A stretch of DNA of 64,000 nucleotides from Monocercomonoides exilis. Taxonomy: Eukaryota; Preaxostyla; Oxymonadida; Polymastigidae. How positions within the stretch are numbered: the first letter of the stretch is position 1; every line of letters begins with the position of its first letter. Location: NCBI GenBank assembly GCA_001643675.2, contig LSRY02000061.1, forward strand, positions 186,001 to 250,000, given 5' to 3'. The translations under genes and the position numbers were made by a program. The notes beneath the pieces are model-generated. The model was not told where the DNA came from, did no database searches, and saw only the letters and a program-made list of their open reading frames with translations. Of this stretch, positions 54,083 through 64,000 are shown piece after piece.

Positions 54083-56089
54083 ATGCCATTTTATTATACA
54101 ATTTTATTTATTACTTCATGTATTTATTCAACAAAAATTAACTTTGGTTCATTAAAAGGAAAGAGCAATAATTCAAGCATTCTTATTGCCAACAGTTCGG
54201 TAGAGTTTTTGAACGTATTTTTATCTTCAATCGATAATTCGGCTAATTTTATTACAACACATGATTCATCATTAATGCTTAATTCTTCAAGAATTTGCAA
54301 TTCTTTTCACGAACAAGGGATTATTGCAACCGAATCTTCAAATATTATTCTTTGCAATATAACTATTAAGGATTATATACAACCTGCAACATTTCCATGC
54401 ACTATTAATAGTTTTAAAAGAGATTCAGATGTAGTTGTGATGTCTTCCTCATTTTCGAACAAATATTGCTCCCGCAGGAAGCAACTTACATATTCTGGAT
54501 TATATAAGCAAATACTTTTTAGTGACTGCTATTTTGCTAACGTGAGTTCGGAAACAGATTTTGACCAAGATCCTTCTTTTTCTCAAAGCACAATTATTCA
54601 ATCATCATGTTTCAACTCATGCGATTATGTGCTATATAATTCACTGTTCCCAGCAATTGATTTATCCGATTCTTTAAATGTATTTAATTCCACATTTGGA
54701 AACATAAAATCTCATAGAATCTTACAGGAATACATTCACAAAAAATCGGCACAACCAATTATTCCCCATCAATTCATCTCATCAAAATTGTTTAAGTTTG
54801 AGGACACTACTTTCCATGACTGCTGCGCATCAGGTCATGGAATGGACGGATGCGGAGGAGCTTTATTTTTTCGCCCGAGTGTTAAAGTGGATGAGAACGG
54901 TTCAAAAGATGAATCAACTTACACCACCATTATTGTTTCCTGTTTATTCAATCGCTGTGCAGCAACAGATTGTGGAGGAGCTATATACATTGCGGATGGG
55001 CCCAGCACAACAATTAATCTCACCACATTTCATTCATGTCACACTAAGACGCTTGCTGGAAACGGAGGAGCGTGCCAGCTTGCAGGTATCTCTCGGTCAT
55101 TCACAATGGATTTCTCAACAATCATTCACTGCACTGCAGCAGGCAGTGGAGGAGCTGTGCATGTAGATGAAGGAGGTTTTGCAGGGAAGTGCATCCTGAA
55201 AAAAAATGTGTTTTCTTATTGCTTTTCGGAGAAGGAAAAAGGCGGTGCATTGAGCGTCCTATTTCCTTCAGATGAAGTTTATTTGTCAGAGCTTTTCTTT
55301 GCATTTTGTTCTGCTCCAACAGGCGGAGGGGGTGGGCTGTATTTGCTTTTAAGTGAGCAGTTTTCGGAAAATGAAGCTTCATTGTCTTTCTTTGATCATA
55401 CGGACAATGCCAACGTGGTTGGGTTATCTCCTTCAAACAGACAAAATCCATTGATATCATCGTGCTTGTTTTCGAGTTGTGAAGGAGGGAGTAAAGGTCA
55501 TGATGCAAATATCTGGAAATGGAACTCTCACGAATCCAATAAAAGAGGAAATCCAAATGCGTTCAGCAACTTATTTTATCAATGCAAATCCAACATTAAG
55601 AAAGGAAGAGTTTATCTTTCGTCGGAAAATAAAATGCTTGATGAATTAATTGAATTGGAAGAGATGAAAGTTGTTGAACCAACGCGCCCAACGTATAACG
55701 AAAGTCACACGATAACAACAACGGAAGAGCTGCTGAAAGACAGGAAAACTATGATAATAGTGATAAGCGTTCTTGGAAGCGTTATGGGCATTGCGCTTGT
55801 GGCTGTAGCGATAACACTTATCATATTGCTAGTTAAAAGTTCGCGAAGCAATTCGAAGAACGCAATAAAGTATCTTCCTCTTTTCGATGATAATACCACA
55901 GAGGAATTACCATCAGTTATTGATTTGTCTTCTAACAAAGAAAGTCAAGAAGAAGAAGAAGATTTTGAAGAAGATTTAGGAGTAGATGAAACTGAAGAGG
56001 AAAAACAAAGGAGAAAGGAACGAGGTCCACTTTTCCCAATTCAAGAAGTTGAAGAAAATAACGAATTGATAGAAAATTCAATAAGTTGA
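54083..56089 (+). CDS. Short beta-helix (Pmp-like) type I membrane protein without kinase domain, 668 aa
   Basis: I choose ATG at 54083, which gives a compact signal peptide (MPFYYTILFITSCIYS); the frame upstream has no other ATG in good context. The ectodomain has beta-helix strands with repeated Gly-Gly-Ala/Gly turns after Cys: GCGGALFF (residue about 258), DCGGAIYIA (297), GNGGACQLA (327), GSGGAVHVD (356), EKGGALSVL (387) and GGGGGLYLL (414). This is the same style as the two giant receptors in this window, and a late SKGHDANIW segment echoes their GND closing motif. A transmembrane helix lies near residues 556-585 (MIIVISVLGSVMGIALVAVA). The short cytosolic tail is acidic (EEEEDFEEDLGVDETEEEK) and lacks any kinase motif. 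A surface protein of the same broad family is inferred; the ligand is unknown. Stop is TGA. Confidence 0.8.
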   Translation: MPFYYTILFITSCIYSTKINFGSLKGKSNNSSILIANSSVEFLNVFLSSIDNSANFITTHDSSLMLNSSRICNSFHEQGIIATESSNIILCNITIKDYIQPATFPCTINSFKRDSDVVVMSSSFSNKYCSRRKQLTYSGLYKQILFSDCYFANVSSETDFDQDPSFSQSTIIQSSCFNSCDYVLYNSLFPAIDLSDSLNVFNSTFGNIKSHRILQEYIHKKSAQPIIPHQFISSKLFKFEDTTFHDCCASGHGMDGCGGALFFRPSVKVDENGSKDESTYTTIIVSCLFNRCAATDCGGAIYIADGPSTTINLTTFHSCHTKTLAGNGGACQLAGISRSFTMDFSTIIHCTAAGSGGAVHVDEGGFAGKCILKKNVFSYCFSEKEKGGALSVLFPSDEVYLSELFFAFCSAPTGGGGGLYLLLSEQFSENEASLSFFDHTDNANVVGLSPSNRQNPLISSCLFSSCEGGSKGHDANIWKWNSHESNKRGNPNAFSNLFYQCKSNIKKGRVYLSSENKMLDELIELEEMKVVEPTRPTYNESHTITTTEELLKDRKTMIIVISVLGSVMGIALVAVAITLIILLVKSSRSNSKNAIKYLPLFDDNTTEELPSVIDLSSNKESQEEEEDFEEDLGVDETEEEKQRRKERGPLFPIQEVEENNELIENSIS

Positions 56090-56223
56090 GGATTTTTGAA
56101 GTTTAAATTATAAAGCTCTTTTTCATTATTACTTCATTCATATTTTTTCCGCTTATTTTTAAATTATATTCGAAAGATTTTCTAAAACAATTTTTTTAAA
56201 GATCGTTCCCACTTTAAAAAATA

Positions 56224-57257
56224 ATGCTTATTGTTTATCCTTATACAGCAACAATACATATTCCTCCAAGTAAATTGAATGATAATAGAACAGTTTCTAT
56301 AGCTACTTCAATAATTGATACTTATACGAACATGGTTATGACGTGCTTAATTATTTTGCTGTTTTAGAATATTTTTTCATTCTCTTTTCATATAGCTTAT
56401 CCCAAATGTTGGTCTAGCAATAACTTTATTTGACATTCAAAGTTATGGAGAATTGAAAATACATCCTGGAGATGCAGATGCATATTGTGTTGCAAAATTT
56501 CGTCTAATTGTTTTTCGGCCATTTCCAAATGAAATATTGGTTGGGACCGTATTAGGCTGTCATGAAGAAATTGGAGTTCAACGTATGCCTTCATTTTTTA
56601 ATTAGAAAAAATATAATAAAAGAATATACCTCCTTAAAGTTTCAATGAAATTTTTCAAACACATTCTCATTCCAACTCTTTTTTTGCCTAATGGAGCAGA
56701 ATTGTTTGAATTTTTATTTTTCTTTTATATTAACCAACTTTTATTAAGTGATCCAATGTTGAAAGCATGGACTTGGCGAGATCCCGAGCGAAGAGAGCCT
56801 GTGACACTCTTACCTCAAACAATAATCAGATTTAAGGTGACATCTACATCTTTCTATTCTTTAAACAAACCACCAGTTAAAGAAGGCGAAGAAGCATCGC
56901 AAACCACTGGCTCTTCAACTGATTCACCAGAGAACCAATTAGACCAAAAGAATGATCCAGATCTTCTCCATTTTAATAAAAGAGTAACAGATGGTGATTT
57001 TCCTATGATCGTGCGAGTATGTTTTATTTTTAAAAAAATGCATAGCTAAGGGTATACTTCAATTTTATGTTAATGCGACCTTTTCACATTTTTCAGGGAA
57101 CCCTTCTCGGAGATGGCTTGGGTCTGGCAACAACTGATGTTTGCAAAATTTCATTTTTTATAATAGATACTTATACTCATTTATTTATTCTAAAAAATAA
57201 TTATTTAAACAATTTTTTTACAATTAGGGACGCCCTCTTTACGAGGACATATCTTAA
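56224..57257 (+). CDS. POLR3H: RNA polymerase III subunit RPC8/RPC25 (Rpb7-like), 233 aa, 6 exons
   Basis: Part of the Pol III stalk that binds RPC9 and helps initiation on tRNA and 5S genes. Exons: 56224-56334, 56396-56582, 56640-56703, 56749-57016, 57097-57138, 57228-57257. Joins keep frame throughout. Family-like segments are IHIPPSKLND, then IPNVGLAITLFDI, a Rpb7-N region ending RLIVFRPFPNEILVGTVLGC, then the S1/OB part GVQLSMKFFKHILIP, FDPMLKAWTWR, PQTIIRFKVTSTSF, and near the end GTLLGDGLGLATTDG. Introns are 61, 57, 45, 80 and 89 nt; the 45-nt one (GTTTGA to ATTAAG) is stop-free. An acidic/Ser insert of about 30 residues before RVTDGDFPMIVR makes it slightly longer than usual. The last exon (GRPLYEDIS) is less certain; an earlier acceptor would give a different short end. 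Its stop is 121 nt before the next ATG. Confidence 0.88.
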
Positions 57258-57378
57258 ATTAATTGTCGAAATATTAAATTATTTGTCAATCATGTTCTTT
57301 TTTGTTGTATTTATGTTTTATTTTTTAATGGAAAAACAAAAATAAAAAAATTTGTAATGGTAGATTATTTTTATTTTA

Positions 57379-60300
57379 ATGAATTCTTCAAAATACATCT
57401 CAAAACACAGATTTCGAAGAAGTAGATCACGTAGTAGGAGTAGAAGCTACAGTCCAGAATGGGGAGAAGCATCAAATGATCATTATTACGAGCAGAATTA
57501 TTCAAAAGTTAATAATTATAATGTTGACTTTACTGCGGACTCTTGGGGAGAGGAAGCACAGCAACAAGAAAAGACTTCTACATGGGGAGATGTTGATGTT
57601 TTTTCTGATAAATCTTGGAAAATCAGAAAAGAATACGAAATTAAAAGAAATAAAAGAGAAATCGAAGAAAAAAATAAAGAATTACAAAGAAAAATGCAAA
57701 AAGAACGAGATAAATTGAAATACCTTAATTCTTTTGAGATAAGGAAAGTAGAAATTCCTTCTGAAAAAGTTGATAAACAAAAACCAAGGAGAATTGAAGA
57801 TAGTCGAAATCATTTTTTCAAAGAAGCTTCAAGGACACAAGATTCTACAACCGATCGAATATCAGTTCCTCTTTCCAAATCTGCTAAAACGAAAAACCTT
57901 CCAGTTAAGCTTTTCCCAACCAACACATTACAAAATATTTCTCAATTTCAATCATTTTCAGATCAAACAAAAATCACAAAGAAAAAAAATACTCAGTTGA
58001 ATTTAAGGTATAATTTTAATCAACAAACTAGTTCTTTTGTATTACCATCAGACATTATAAGAGCATTACATTTTAACAATGATCGATGGAGATCTTCTGT
58101 CATTAATGAATCTCGTGGTGGAATGGAGCGACATTCTTTCCTTGGTGCAGTTCCTCAGCTTCTTTCCAGCATTCCGCATAGTTCTCCTCCAAAAATTTCA
58201 AAAGAGCTTTTCGAAAAGTTTACAGTTAAAACATTGGAATACCCACCATCTTCAGAATTTTCAGCAAGGCCAGTTCTTTGCCAGTACAACCGAAATCCGT
58301 TCTGCGAAGTGCCCGAAGACGTTCTGCATCTGCTCCCACCAGCAGCTCAAGGCACACGCAAAATGTGCCGTATTGTTGTGCGAGACGACGAGTGTCGTTC
58401 TTTCAGTCTTTTGGGAGAAACACTGCTTGGCGAATACACAGACATGGAGGATTTGGAAGCGTTTGCAGAGGAAGGCGTTGTGATTGAGATAGAAGTGATG
58501 GATGTGCCTTCGGAAGAGATTGACAAAGCCAAACGATGGCTCAAAGAGAAAGAACGAAGAGATAGTAAAAAGGCGGCTGAATACATAAACAGAACAACAA
58601 ATGGAAAGCTGAAATTCAGTTATTTTGGAGATAATTCAGAAGACAACACAATTAACATGGAAAAAGAGGACGAAGAAGAGAAAGAAGAAGGAGAATTAAC
58701 AAGTTCATTTGAAGATGCTAATGTTAAAAATTCCGAAACATCTTCTTCAGACATGCCATCAGTTCAAGATGCTCCTACTTTTCCACTGATGCAGGACTCA
58801 CACAAAGATGAGCAAGATGCAAATCACATGCATTCAGAGGTAGAAGAAGCAGATGCCTGGTCAGACTCATACAACACAGAAGATTCTGAATTGAATACGC
58901 AGTTACAATCCGTGTTTTTGAAGCCAACGATGCCCAGTTTGGATTCTCCGAGGAAAGACTCTCATCTTTTAATTCATCCACCTACTCGGATGGAAATTGA
59001 AAGCAATCAAATGACAAATTCATTTGGCGGTATCACATCAAATATAGGACCATTGTCAACGGAAAGGACATTTAATCCATCTTTCACTGATAGTTATCAA
59101 CCCAAACAGAACAACAGCATCAATCAACCGCAACGCGATTCATCAGAAGCGCCTTCATTTCTTGCATTGCCAAGCTCAACAGATAACCTTGGAACAGAAA
59201 CATGTCAACGGCATTCTGAACATCACATTCCTTATGTGAAATTCACAACACAATCTGTTCCACTTTATCAGCAGATGCATTCGTCATTTGACAGACGAAG
59301 CACAGGTATTTCTCATCATCTTCAGGACTCATACGAACAATTCGATCAAAGAAACACAAACTCCACACAACAACAATTGAACTCGGCATCAACGTCTGCA
59401 ACGAATGATTCCTTATTCACAAACTCACATTCGTTGTTGACATCAACATCATCGCCATCTGATTTTACTGGAATATCAAACAACTCGAAAAAGGATGCAT
59501 TTTCTACTAAGCCTTTTGCTAGTTTTTCATCTTCATTTTCAAATGAGATTTATCAGCCTCCTCAAATTCAAGAAGGAAGCACAGCAGATTGCAAGTATTG
59601 CAAAAGGAAGGTCTTTGTCAATCAACTTGCCTCACACGAAAACGGGTGTAGAAATAAAATGCTTTATCAAAATGAATTGGGAACTTCCGTTCAGCCATCG
59701 CAAAGTCATCGAGAAGATTCTTTGGAAAATGAAGAACGAACGATTTTCTCTGCTTCTTCAAAGCAACCGCTTTTTGATTCAGACCAGCTTCTTACAGAAA
59801 CTCTTTCAACACATCCCTTTGCCAACATCATGGATGATTCTCATACACAAACGGACATTCAAACTCCTTCAACTTTGCATTCAACAAATCAAAGCAGTCA
59901 AATACTCAAATTCTCACAAAATGATATTTATAAGGATTCTATCTCAATTCCTCCATTTTTCATTGAGACTGTAAAATCAAACGCCGAACAACATAAGTCA
60001 ATTCCTGCACACTTTACTCCACATTCTCATCTCTTACAAGTTTCCACGCTTCATCCATCCATCACGCACGTGTTCGCAATGCCTCATCCGATGCCGCGTG
60101 AGATTTCAGCCGATACAGTTGAAATGGAGAAAGAGATCCTCGACAAGTGGAGCAAAACTATTCTGTTGGCCACGTTTGGAACAGATCTTGTTCTTCGAAC
60201 TTGCGTTCTATCGCCAGATGATTGGGAGTCTCCTGACAAAACAAACAGTGATACAGAATTTTCCTCTGCTTTGCGCTCATCCTCAGATGAAGCGGATGCT

Positions 60301-61863
60301 TTCTTTGTGCCTCAACACATTCCGGTTGTACCTAAGGAAATAGCAGCATCTTTTTCGTTCATTCCAGAAAGCTCAGTCTTTAAGAATAATTCCGAAGGAT
60401 ATGATACACCAGAAAATATGTTCGGGTCTTTGTATTCCATATCAAAATTGTCTGCTCACAAACAAGAACAGACAATCGCATCGTATTTCGATCTTTGTAC
60501 ATCAGTAGTTTGCTCATTTTTAATTCTTTTTTTCTGTAATTTGATATATGCTTTATTCATATTGCTAACCATCCTTTAAAATTCTCTCTTTTTTAAAATA
60601 TACTCATTCTCTTGAACTACTTACTAATATTTAACATAATTTCATTCATTTCCCTCCAAAAGAACAACGATGCCATTGTTGGATGTTGCTTTGGGCGAAT
60701 ATTCTTCTATGCAACAAAGCTCCGAAAGGTATTTGTTGACCCTAATTTCAGCGACGCGCATTGCATTTTTCCGCATTTTGAGCCGAATATTATTCCGTTC
60801 ATTCAACAGCACACACAACGATTACTAATTTCACGCTGTTTTCGTATTGATGTTGTTGTAAGGAAGAATGATACGCTTTCAATAAAGAAGAGAAAACACA
60901 ATGCATCAGACGATCCTATATACAAAGCAGCAACATTCGGAACTAAATCAAATACAAATGAAAAAGCTCAAAGTTATTCAGAAGAGGTTCAATTTGATCC
61001 AACAATTGCACGTCCATCTTTCCAGTCAAATGAGTTTGAATGTTCTGAAGGATTCTTTGTTCCAAAGGAGAATAATTTACCATCTCCTTCTTCTTCAGAA
61101 TCAAATATTCAATTGTATTATCCTCAAACTACATTAATACCATGCAAAGAAGGAAAATTAATGTTTATAAACACAAATGACGGAGATATTTTTGTGATTG
61201 CCATCGACCAAAAATGGACAATTAAATGCAAACTCCATCCATCTTTACTAAACATGTGCATGCGAACTGTCGTGAACGGAGAAAAGAACTTGTTTATTTG
61301 TTACAATTTGCATGAAATATGTATGCCTAAATTCTTTTTTCTTTCTTTTTTTAATAATTAATTAATTTATTTATTTATTAATTTTGTTGTTGTGAATATT
61401 GGCCAATTATCTTGACGGAATAATTTCTATTTCTTGCATATATTAATATTTATGATCATCTACTATTCGCAATTGTATTTTAGTCTTTTATTCGCTTGTA
61501 GTTGAACCGTCTTTTAAAATTGACCTGCTTGGAAGTCTAAATACAGAAAGTTTATCGCTTCACGTTTCTTCAGCTTCTTCTTCGATTTTATCTTCACATT
61601 CTAATTTGAACATAACGTTCTCATGCCTTAGCTTTAATGGTGAATTTCTGTTTGTTTCATTATCGAATAATTTGATTGCTATTATCGATAGTAAAACAAT
61701 GCAACTAAAGAAAACATTGAATTTCGAAGAATTTGTGGTGGGAGAGCATTCGGAAAATCATTTAAATTCTTATTCGATAACTTCAATGTCACCACATCCG
61801 TTCATACCAAATTCATTGTTTATTGGGACGCGATTTGGATTGCTTACGCAGATGAGTTTTTGA
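57379..61863 (+). CDS. RS-rich, C2HC zinc-finger protein with WD-like C-terminus (1,381 aa, 3 exons)
   Basis: Exons are 57379-60504, 60663-61320 and 61502-61863, joined in frame: CTS|NNDAIVGCCFG, and codon t|tt giving EIFEPSFKIDLLG. Introns are 158 nt (GTAGTTTGC to CCAAAAG) and 181 nt (GTATGCC to CTTGTAG). The N-terminus has Arg-Ser repeats (residues 11-25) and a charged coiled-coil-like stretch (EIKRNKREIEEKNKELQRK). A single zinc finger, C-x2-C-x11-H-x3-C (CKYCKRKVFVNQLASHENGC, residue about 738), is of the ZC2HC type. The C-terminus has short beta-rich repeats (AIVGCCFGRIFFYATK, FSCLSFNGEFLFVSLSN, NSLFIGTRFGLL) resembling half a WD/beta-propeller. GC-richer patches (58270-58560 and about 60060-60200) probably mark the folded parts. 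A nucleic-acid or RNA-processing role is suggested only by the RS and zinc finger; the protein is not recognised as a named family. Confidence 0.7.
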
Positions 61864-62398
61864 ATTTTGGATTATTATCAAATTTTTATTTTCATTGTAT
61901 AAAACAGAAATATTACAAAAAATAACTAATTGTGATTCATTATTTTTCGATTTTTTGAACAATCTTATGTAAGTAAAAAGCAAATTTTATTCTCGTTTCC
62001 TGAAGAAAAACAAAACAAACAAAAGCTAAAAAAACACTTCAACTTTGCTTTCAAAAGAATACGGAACCAACTCTTCTAATTGAGTTGTTCAAAATTAAAC
62101 AGAGGAAAACATAACATCAAACTCTAATAACACAATTCATATTCAAAAGATTCAACAAATTCAGAAAAGAAAACTGAACAACAATTAATAAATAGCAAAA
62201 TAAAGAATATATAATGAAACATTCACAATCATTTGACATTATAATTTTATAAATAGCTCCATCAAAACATAAAGAATTTTTAGATAAATAAAACAAAACA
62301 AAGCAACAATAATAATTAAAATAAAAAGGATTACAAACAACAAGTTACAGATTCAAACTCGTAATAAAACAATATTTAAACATAATCGAACTCTGTAA
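61864..62398. other. Convergent intergenic gap
   Basis: 535 nt of AT-rich DNA between the 3' ends of the zinc-finger gene (+) and the phosphatase gene (-). Nothing supported is seen. Confidence 0.55.
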
Positions 62399-64000
62399 TT
62401 ACAGAATAATCACTATCACACTGATATTGTCCATCGACTCCAATGCATCGGCACACGACTTCAATCTGACTGCTCCCAGTTCTGCAAGCATCCCTTTCTC
62501 AATTGCACCGCATCTGCACCCAACCTTCCCATGACTTTCAGCAGTTCCAAAGTCCACTTGGTTGATTCCGTCAAACAAACCATCTTTGGCCTCATTGGAA
62601 GAGCTGTCCATGTCCATCTTCTCTTCATCAGGATCCCATACAGGAGATGTGCTCCTTCGTCTGACGTGCACCACACTCGAAGAAGGACTAATCCGCAGTG
62701 CATCCACAGCATCGTCGAAAACAGGGTCATTAAATACATCGTGGTTCCCTCCTTCCATCCAGGGACACACCATTTCTGCCACAAGCTGATTTGACACCAC
62801 ATCAAACACTCCGTCACATCCAATAACGATTGCAACATCTTCGCGCCACCAAGGCTGATCAAACTCATCGTCGTCCTCATCTTCGCTATCCTGTGCTGAA
62901 CAGTAGCGTTTCGCTCTGTCTATTCCATCATTTGCATTTGTCTTTGTTTCCATTCCTTTCAGTTTTCTTTTGTTTGATTTGCTAAGTGTGGGGCACATTG
63001 TTACAGGTGAATGTTCATAACCATGTGTGACAGATGGAGTAAATCTGTCTGTTGGAAAATACTCGTCAAACGAAACTGGCTGGCAGAAAGCAGGGCGGCG
63101 AGGAGGAGGATCATGAAGAAGCGATGGATGAGGTGCAAGTGGAAGCAAGAACTTGTCCAGAACTAGTCTCAACTTTGAATCAAGAATGAATAAAGTCGAT
63201 GGATTGACATCAGGCGGAGGATAGAGGCGTGTCAGATATGAAGCAGATGAACAGGAAGAGGAATCAGAAGAAGAAGATGACGAGGAATATCCATCATCTG
63301 ATGAAGAATACGAGCCATCTGATTTCTTTCCTTTTGATTTGTCTTTTCTGTGTCTGTGTTCTTTCTTTCTTTTTGCATTACGATTCTTTTTCACTTGATT
63401 CAATTGCCTTCTTTGTGAATGTCTGACCATCCAACCATTCCAACTGTCGTTTTCTTCGTGCTCTTCGTGCTTCTCCACAGCATTTGCTATTCTAATCGCA
63501 TCTTTCTCATTGCATCCAACATGAATCCCATTCCACCGCCTCAGATTCATCGTGTGCACATCTGGCTCTGATGAAACAGCAGGCACAGAATCCAAATCGC
63601 CGACAGAACGACCCACGGCAAGCATATTCTTCACTCGGCGCTCTCCACTCACATATCCATTCACAGACTTGACATAGTTTGCTTCTCTGCGTACAGTCGG
63701 CTTGTGGTCAATGGTCAGCGCTTTCCCACAGACAAACATTCCCAGAGGAAGAGAACTGGATGAGGATGAAGTGGAAGGGAGGACAGGAACTGAGTTGGCC
63801 AAGCTGGAAAATGAAGATGTGATGTGCTTTGCTTTGCTTGATGATGAAAGTAAAGAGGAGGAAGAGTTGAAGCCAGCTTTGTCCAAAGGCAGTGAAGAGA
63901 AATACATATTCATATATTTCCTGTTCTCTGAATCCTTCGTGTCTGTTGATGACAGCAGCAATGGCGCAGGAGGCGGAGGAGTGAACCAATGGGGTGGGCG
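62399..64000 (-). CDS. PP2C-type Ser/Thr phosphatase, C-terminal part (5' truncated by window end)
   Basis: The frame is open to the window edge, giving at least 533 residues; the N-terminal metal-binding motif lies outside. Visible PP2C motifs are ALTIDHKPTVRREANYVKS followed by GYVSGERRVKNMLAVGRSVGD (the LAVSRAxGD motif, residues about 100-140), SSEPDVHTMNL, then VIGCDGVFDVVSNQLVAEMV (the DGxWD motif, metal-binding Asp kept, Trp replaced by Phe) and the terminal SMDNISVIVI (the DN motif). PP2C enzymes are Mg/Mn-dependent and oppose protein kinases. A roughly 200-residue insert between SSEPDVH and the DG motif holds a Lys/Arg-rich stretch (HRHRKDKSKGKKSDG), a Ser run and Asp/Glu stretches. 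The catalytic residues in view are intact. Stop is TAA. Confidence 0.85.
   Translation of the reverse strand, partial: RPPHWFTPPPPAPLLLSSTDTKDSENRKYMNMYFSSLPLDKAGFNSSSSLLSSSSKAKHITSSFSSLANSVPVLPSTSSSSSSLPLGMFVCGKALTIDHKPTVRREANYVKSVNGYVSGERRVKNMLAVGRSVGDLDSVPAVSSEPDVHTMNLRRWNGIHVGCNEKDAIRIANAVEKHEEHEENDSWNGWMVRHSQRRQLNQVKKNRNAKRKKEHRHRKDKSKGKKSDGSYSSSDDGYSSSSSSSDSSSCSSASYLTRLYPPPDVNPSTLFILDSKLRLVLDKFLLPLAPHPSLLHDPPPRRPAFCQPVSFDEYFPTDRFTPSVTHGYEHSPVTMCPTLSKSNKRKLKGMETKTNANDGIDRAKRYCSAQDSEDEDDDEFDQPWWREDVAIVIGCDGVFDVVSNQLVAEMVCPWMEGGNHDVFNDPVFDDAVDALRISPSSSVVHVRRRSTSPVWDPDEEKMDMDSSSNEAKDGLFDGINQVDFGTAESHGKVGCRCGAIEKGMLAELGAVRLKSCADALESMDNISVIVIIL

Noticed and set aside
1..64000. Reassigned stop codons (TAA/TAG read as Gln, known in some oxymonads)
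   Set aside because: Recognisable proteins end at TAA, TAG and TGA at expected lengths (for example beta'-COP and RPC8 at TAA, the Asp-box protein at TAG), and no conserved Gln position is occupied by a stop.
1..64000. tRNA, rRNA, CRISPR array or bacterial operon signals
   Set aside because: I saw no T-arm-like motif with matching stems, no rRNA-like stretch and no spaced direct repeats; spliceosomal introns make a bacterial source untenable.

Overview
This window is eukaryotic, from a protist. It has long, intron-poor giant genes, short spliceosomal GT-AG introns (45 to 188 nt) in conserved housekeeping genes, very AT-rich gaps, and proteins loaded with serine and acidic homopolymers. Genes end in TAA, TAG and TGA, so the nuclear code looks standard. 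Giant secreted beta-helix proteins with one membrane span and a degenerate kinase tail, next to Ser-rich regulators, most resemble oxymonads such as Monocercomonoides. That placement is an inference from gene style; no rRNA or marker tree is available here.

Layout. 1-8.5 kb: the 3' part of a CaMKK-like protein kinase with an enormous low-complexity tail (+). 9.2-21.1 kb (-) and 24.9-33.1 kb (+): two head-to-head paralogous giant membrane proteins. Each has a signal peptide, eight or four beta-helix modules, a transmembrane segment and a pseudokinase tail. About 3.8 kb of AT-rich DNA carrying a (TC)37 tract separates them. 34.1-35.1 kb: a decayed Merlin/IS1595-type transposase. 35.4-41.5 kb: a DENN-domain protein (+). 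42.6-45.9 kb: two unrecognised genes on the minus strand, only 15 nt apart. 47.0-50.4 kb: beta'-COP (COPB2), reconstructed here from seven exons (-). 52.7-56.1 kb: a secreted Asp-box beta-propeller protein and a short kinase-less relative of the giant receptors (+). 56.2-57.3 kb: RNA polymerase III subunit RPC8 (six exons, +). 57.4-61.9 kb: an RS/C2HC zinc-finger protein (three exons, +). 62.4 kb to the end: the 3' part of a PP2C-type phosphatase (-).

How the genes fit together. There is no operon-like logic. Housekeeping genes for vesicle traffic (COPB2, DENN), transcription (RPC8) and phospho-signalling (CaMKK-like, PP2C) are interspersed with a surface-protein family. The most notable content is that family: two giant receptor pseudokinases, a short relative without a kinase, and a secreted Asp-box protein nearby. 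Together they suggest a surface-recognition repertoire whose ligands and signalling partners cannot be read from sequence.

Method limits. Exon joins were made by eye from reading-frame continuity and family similarity recalled from memory. No alignment, transcript or database search was run.
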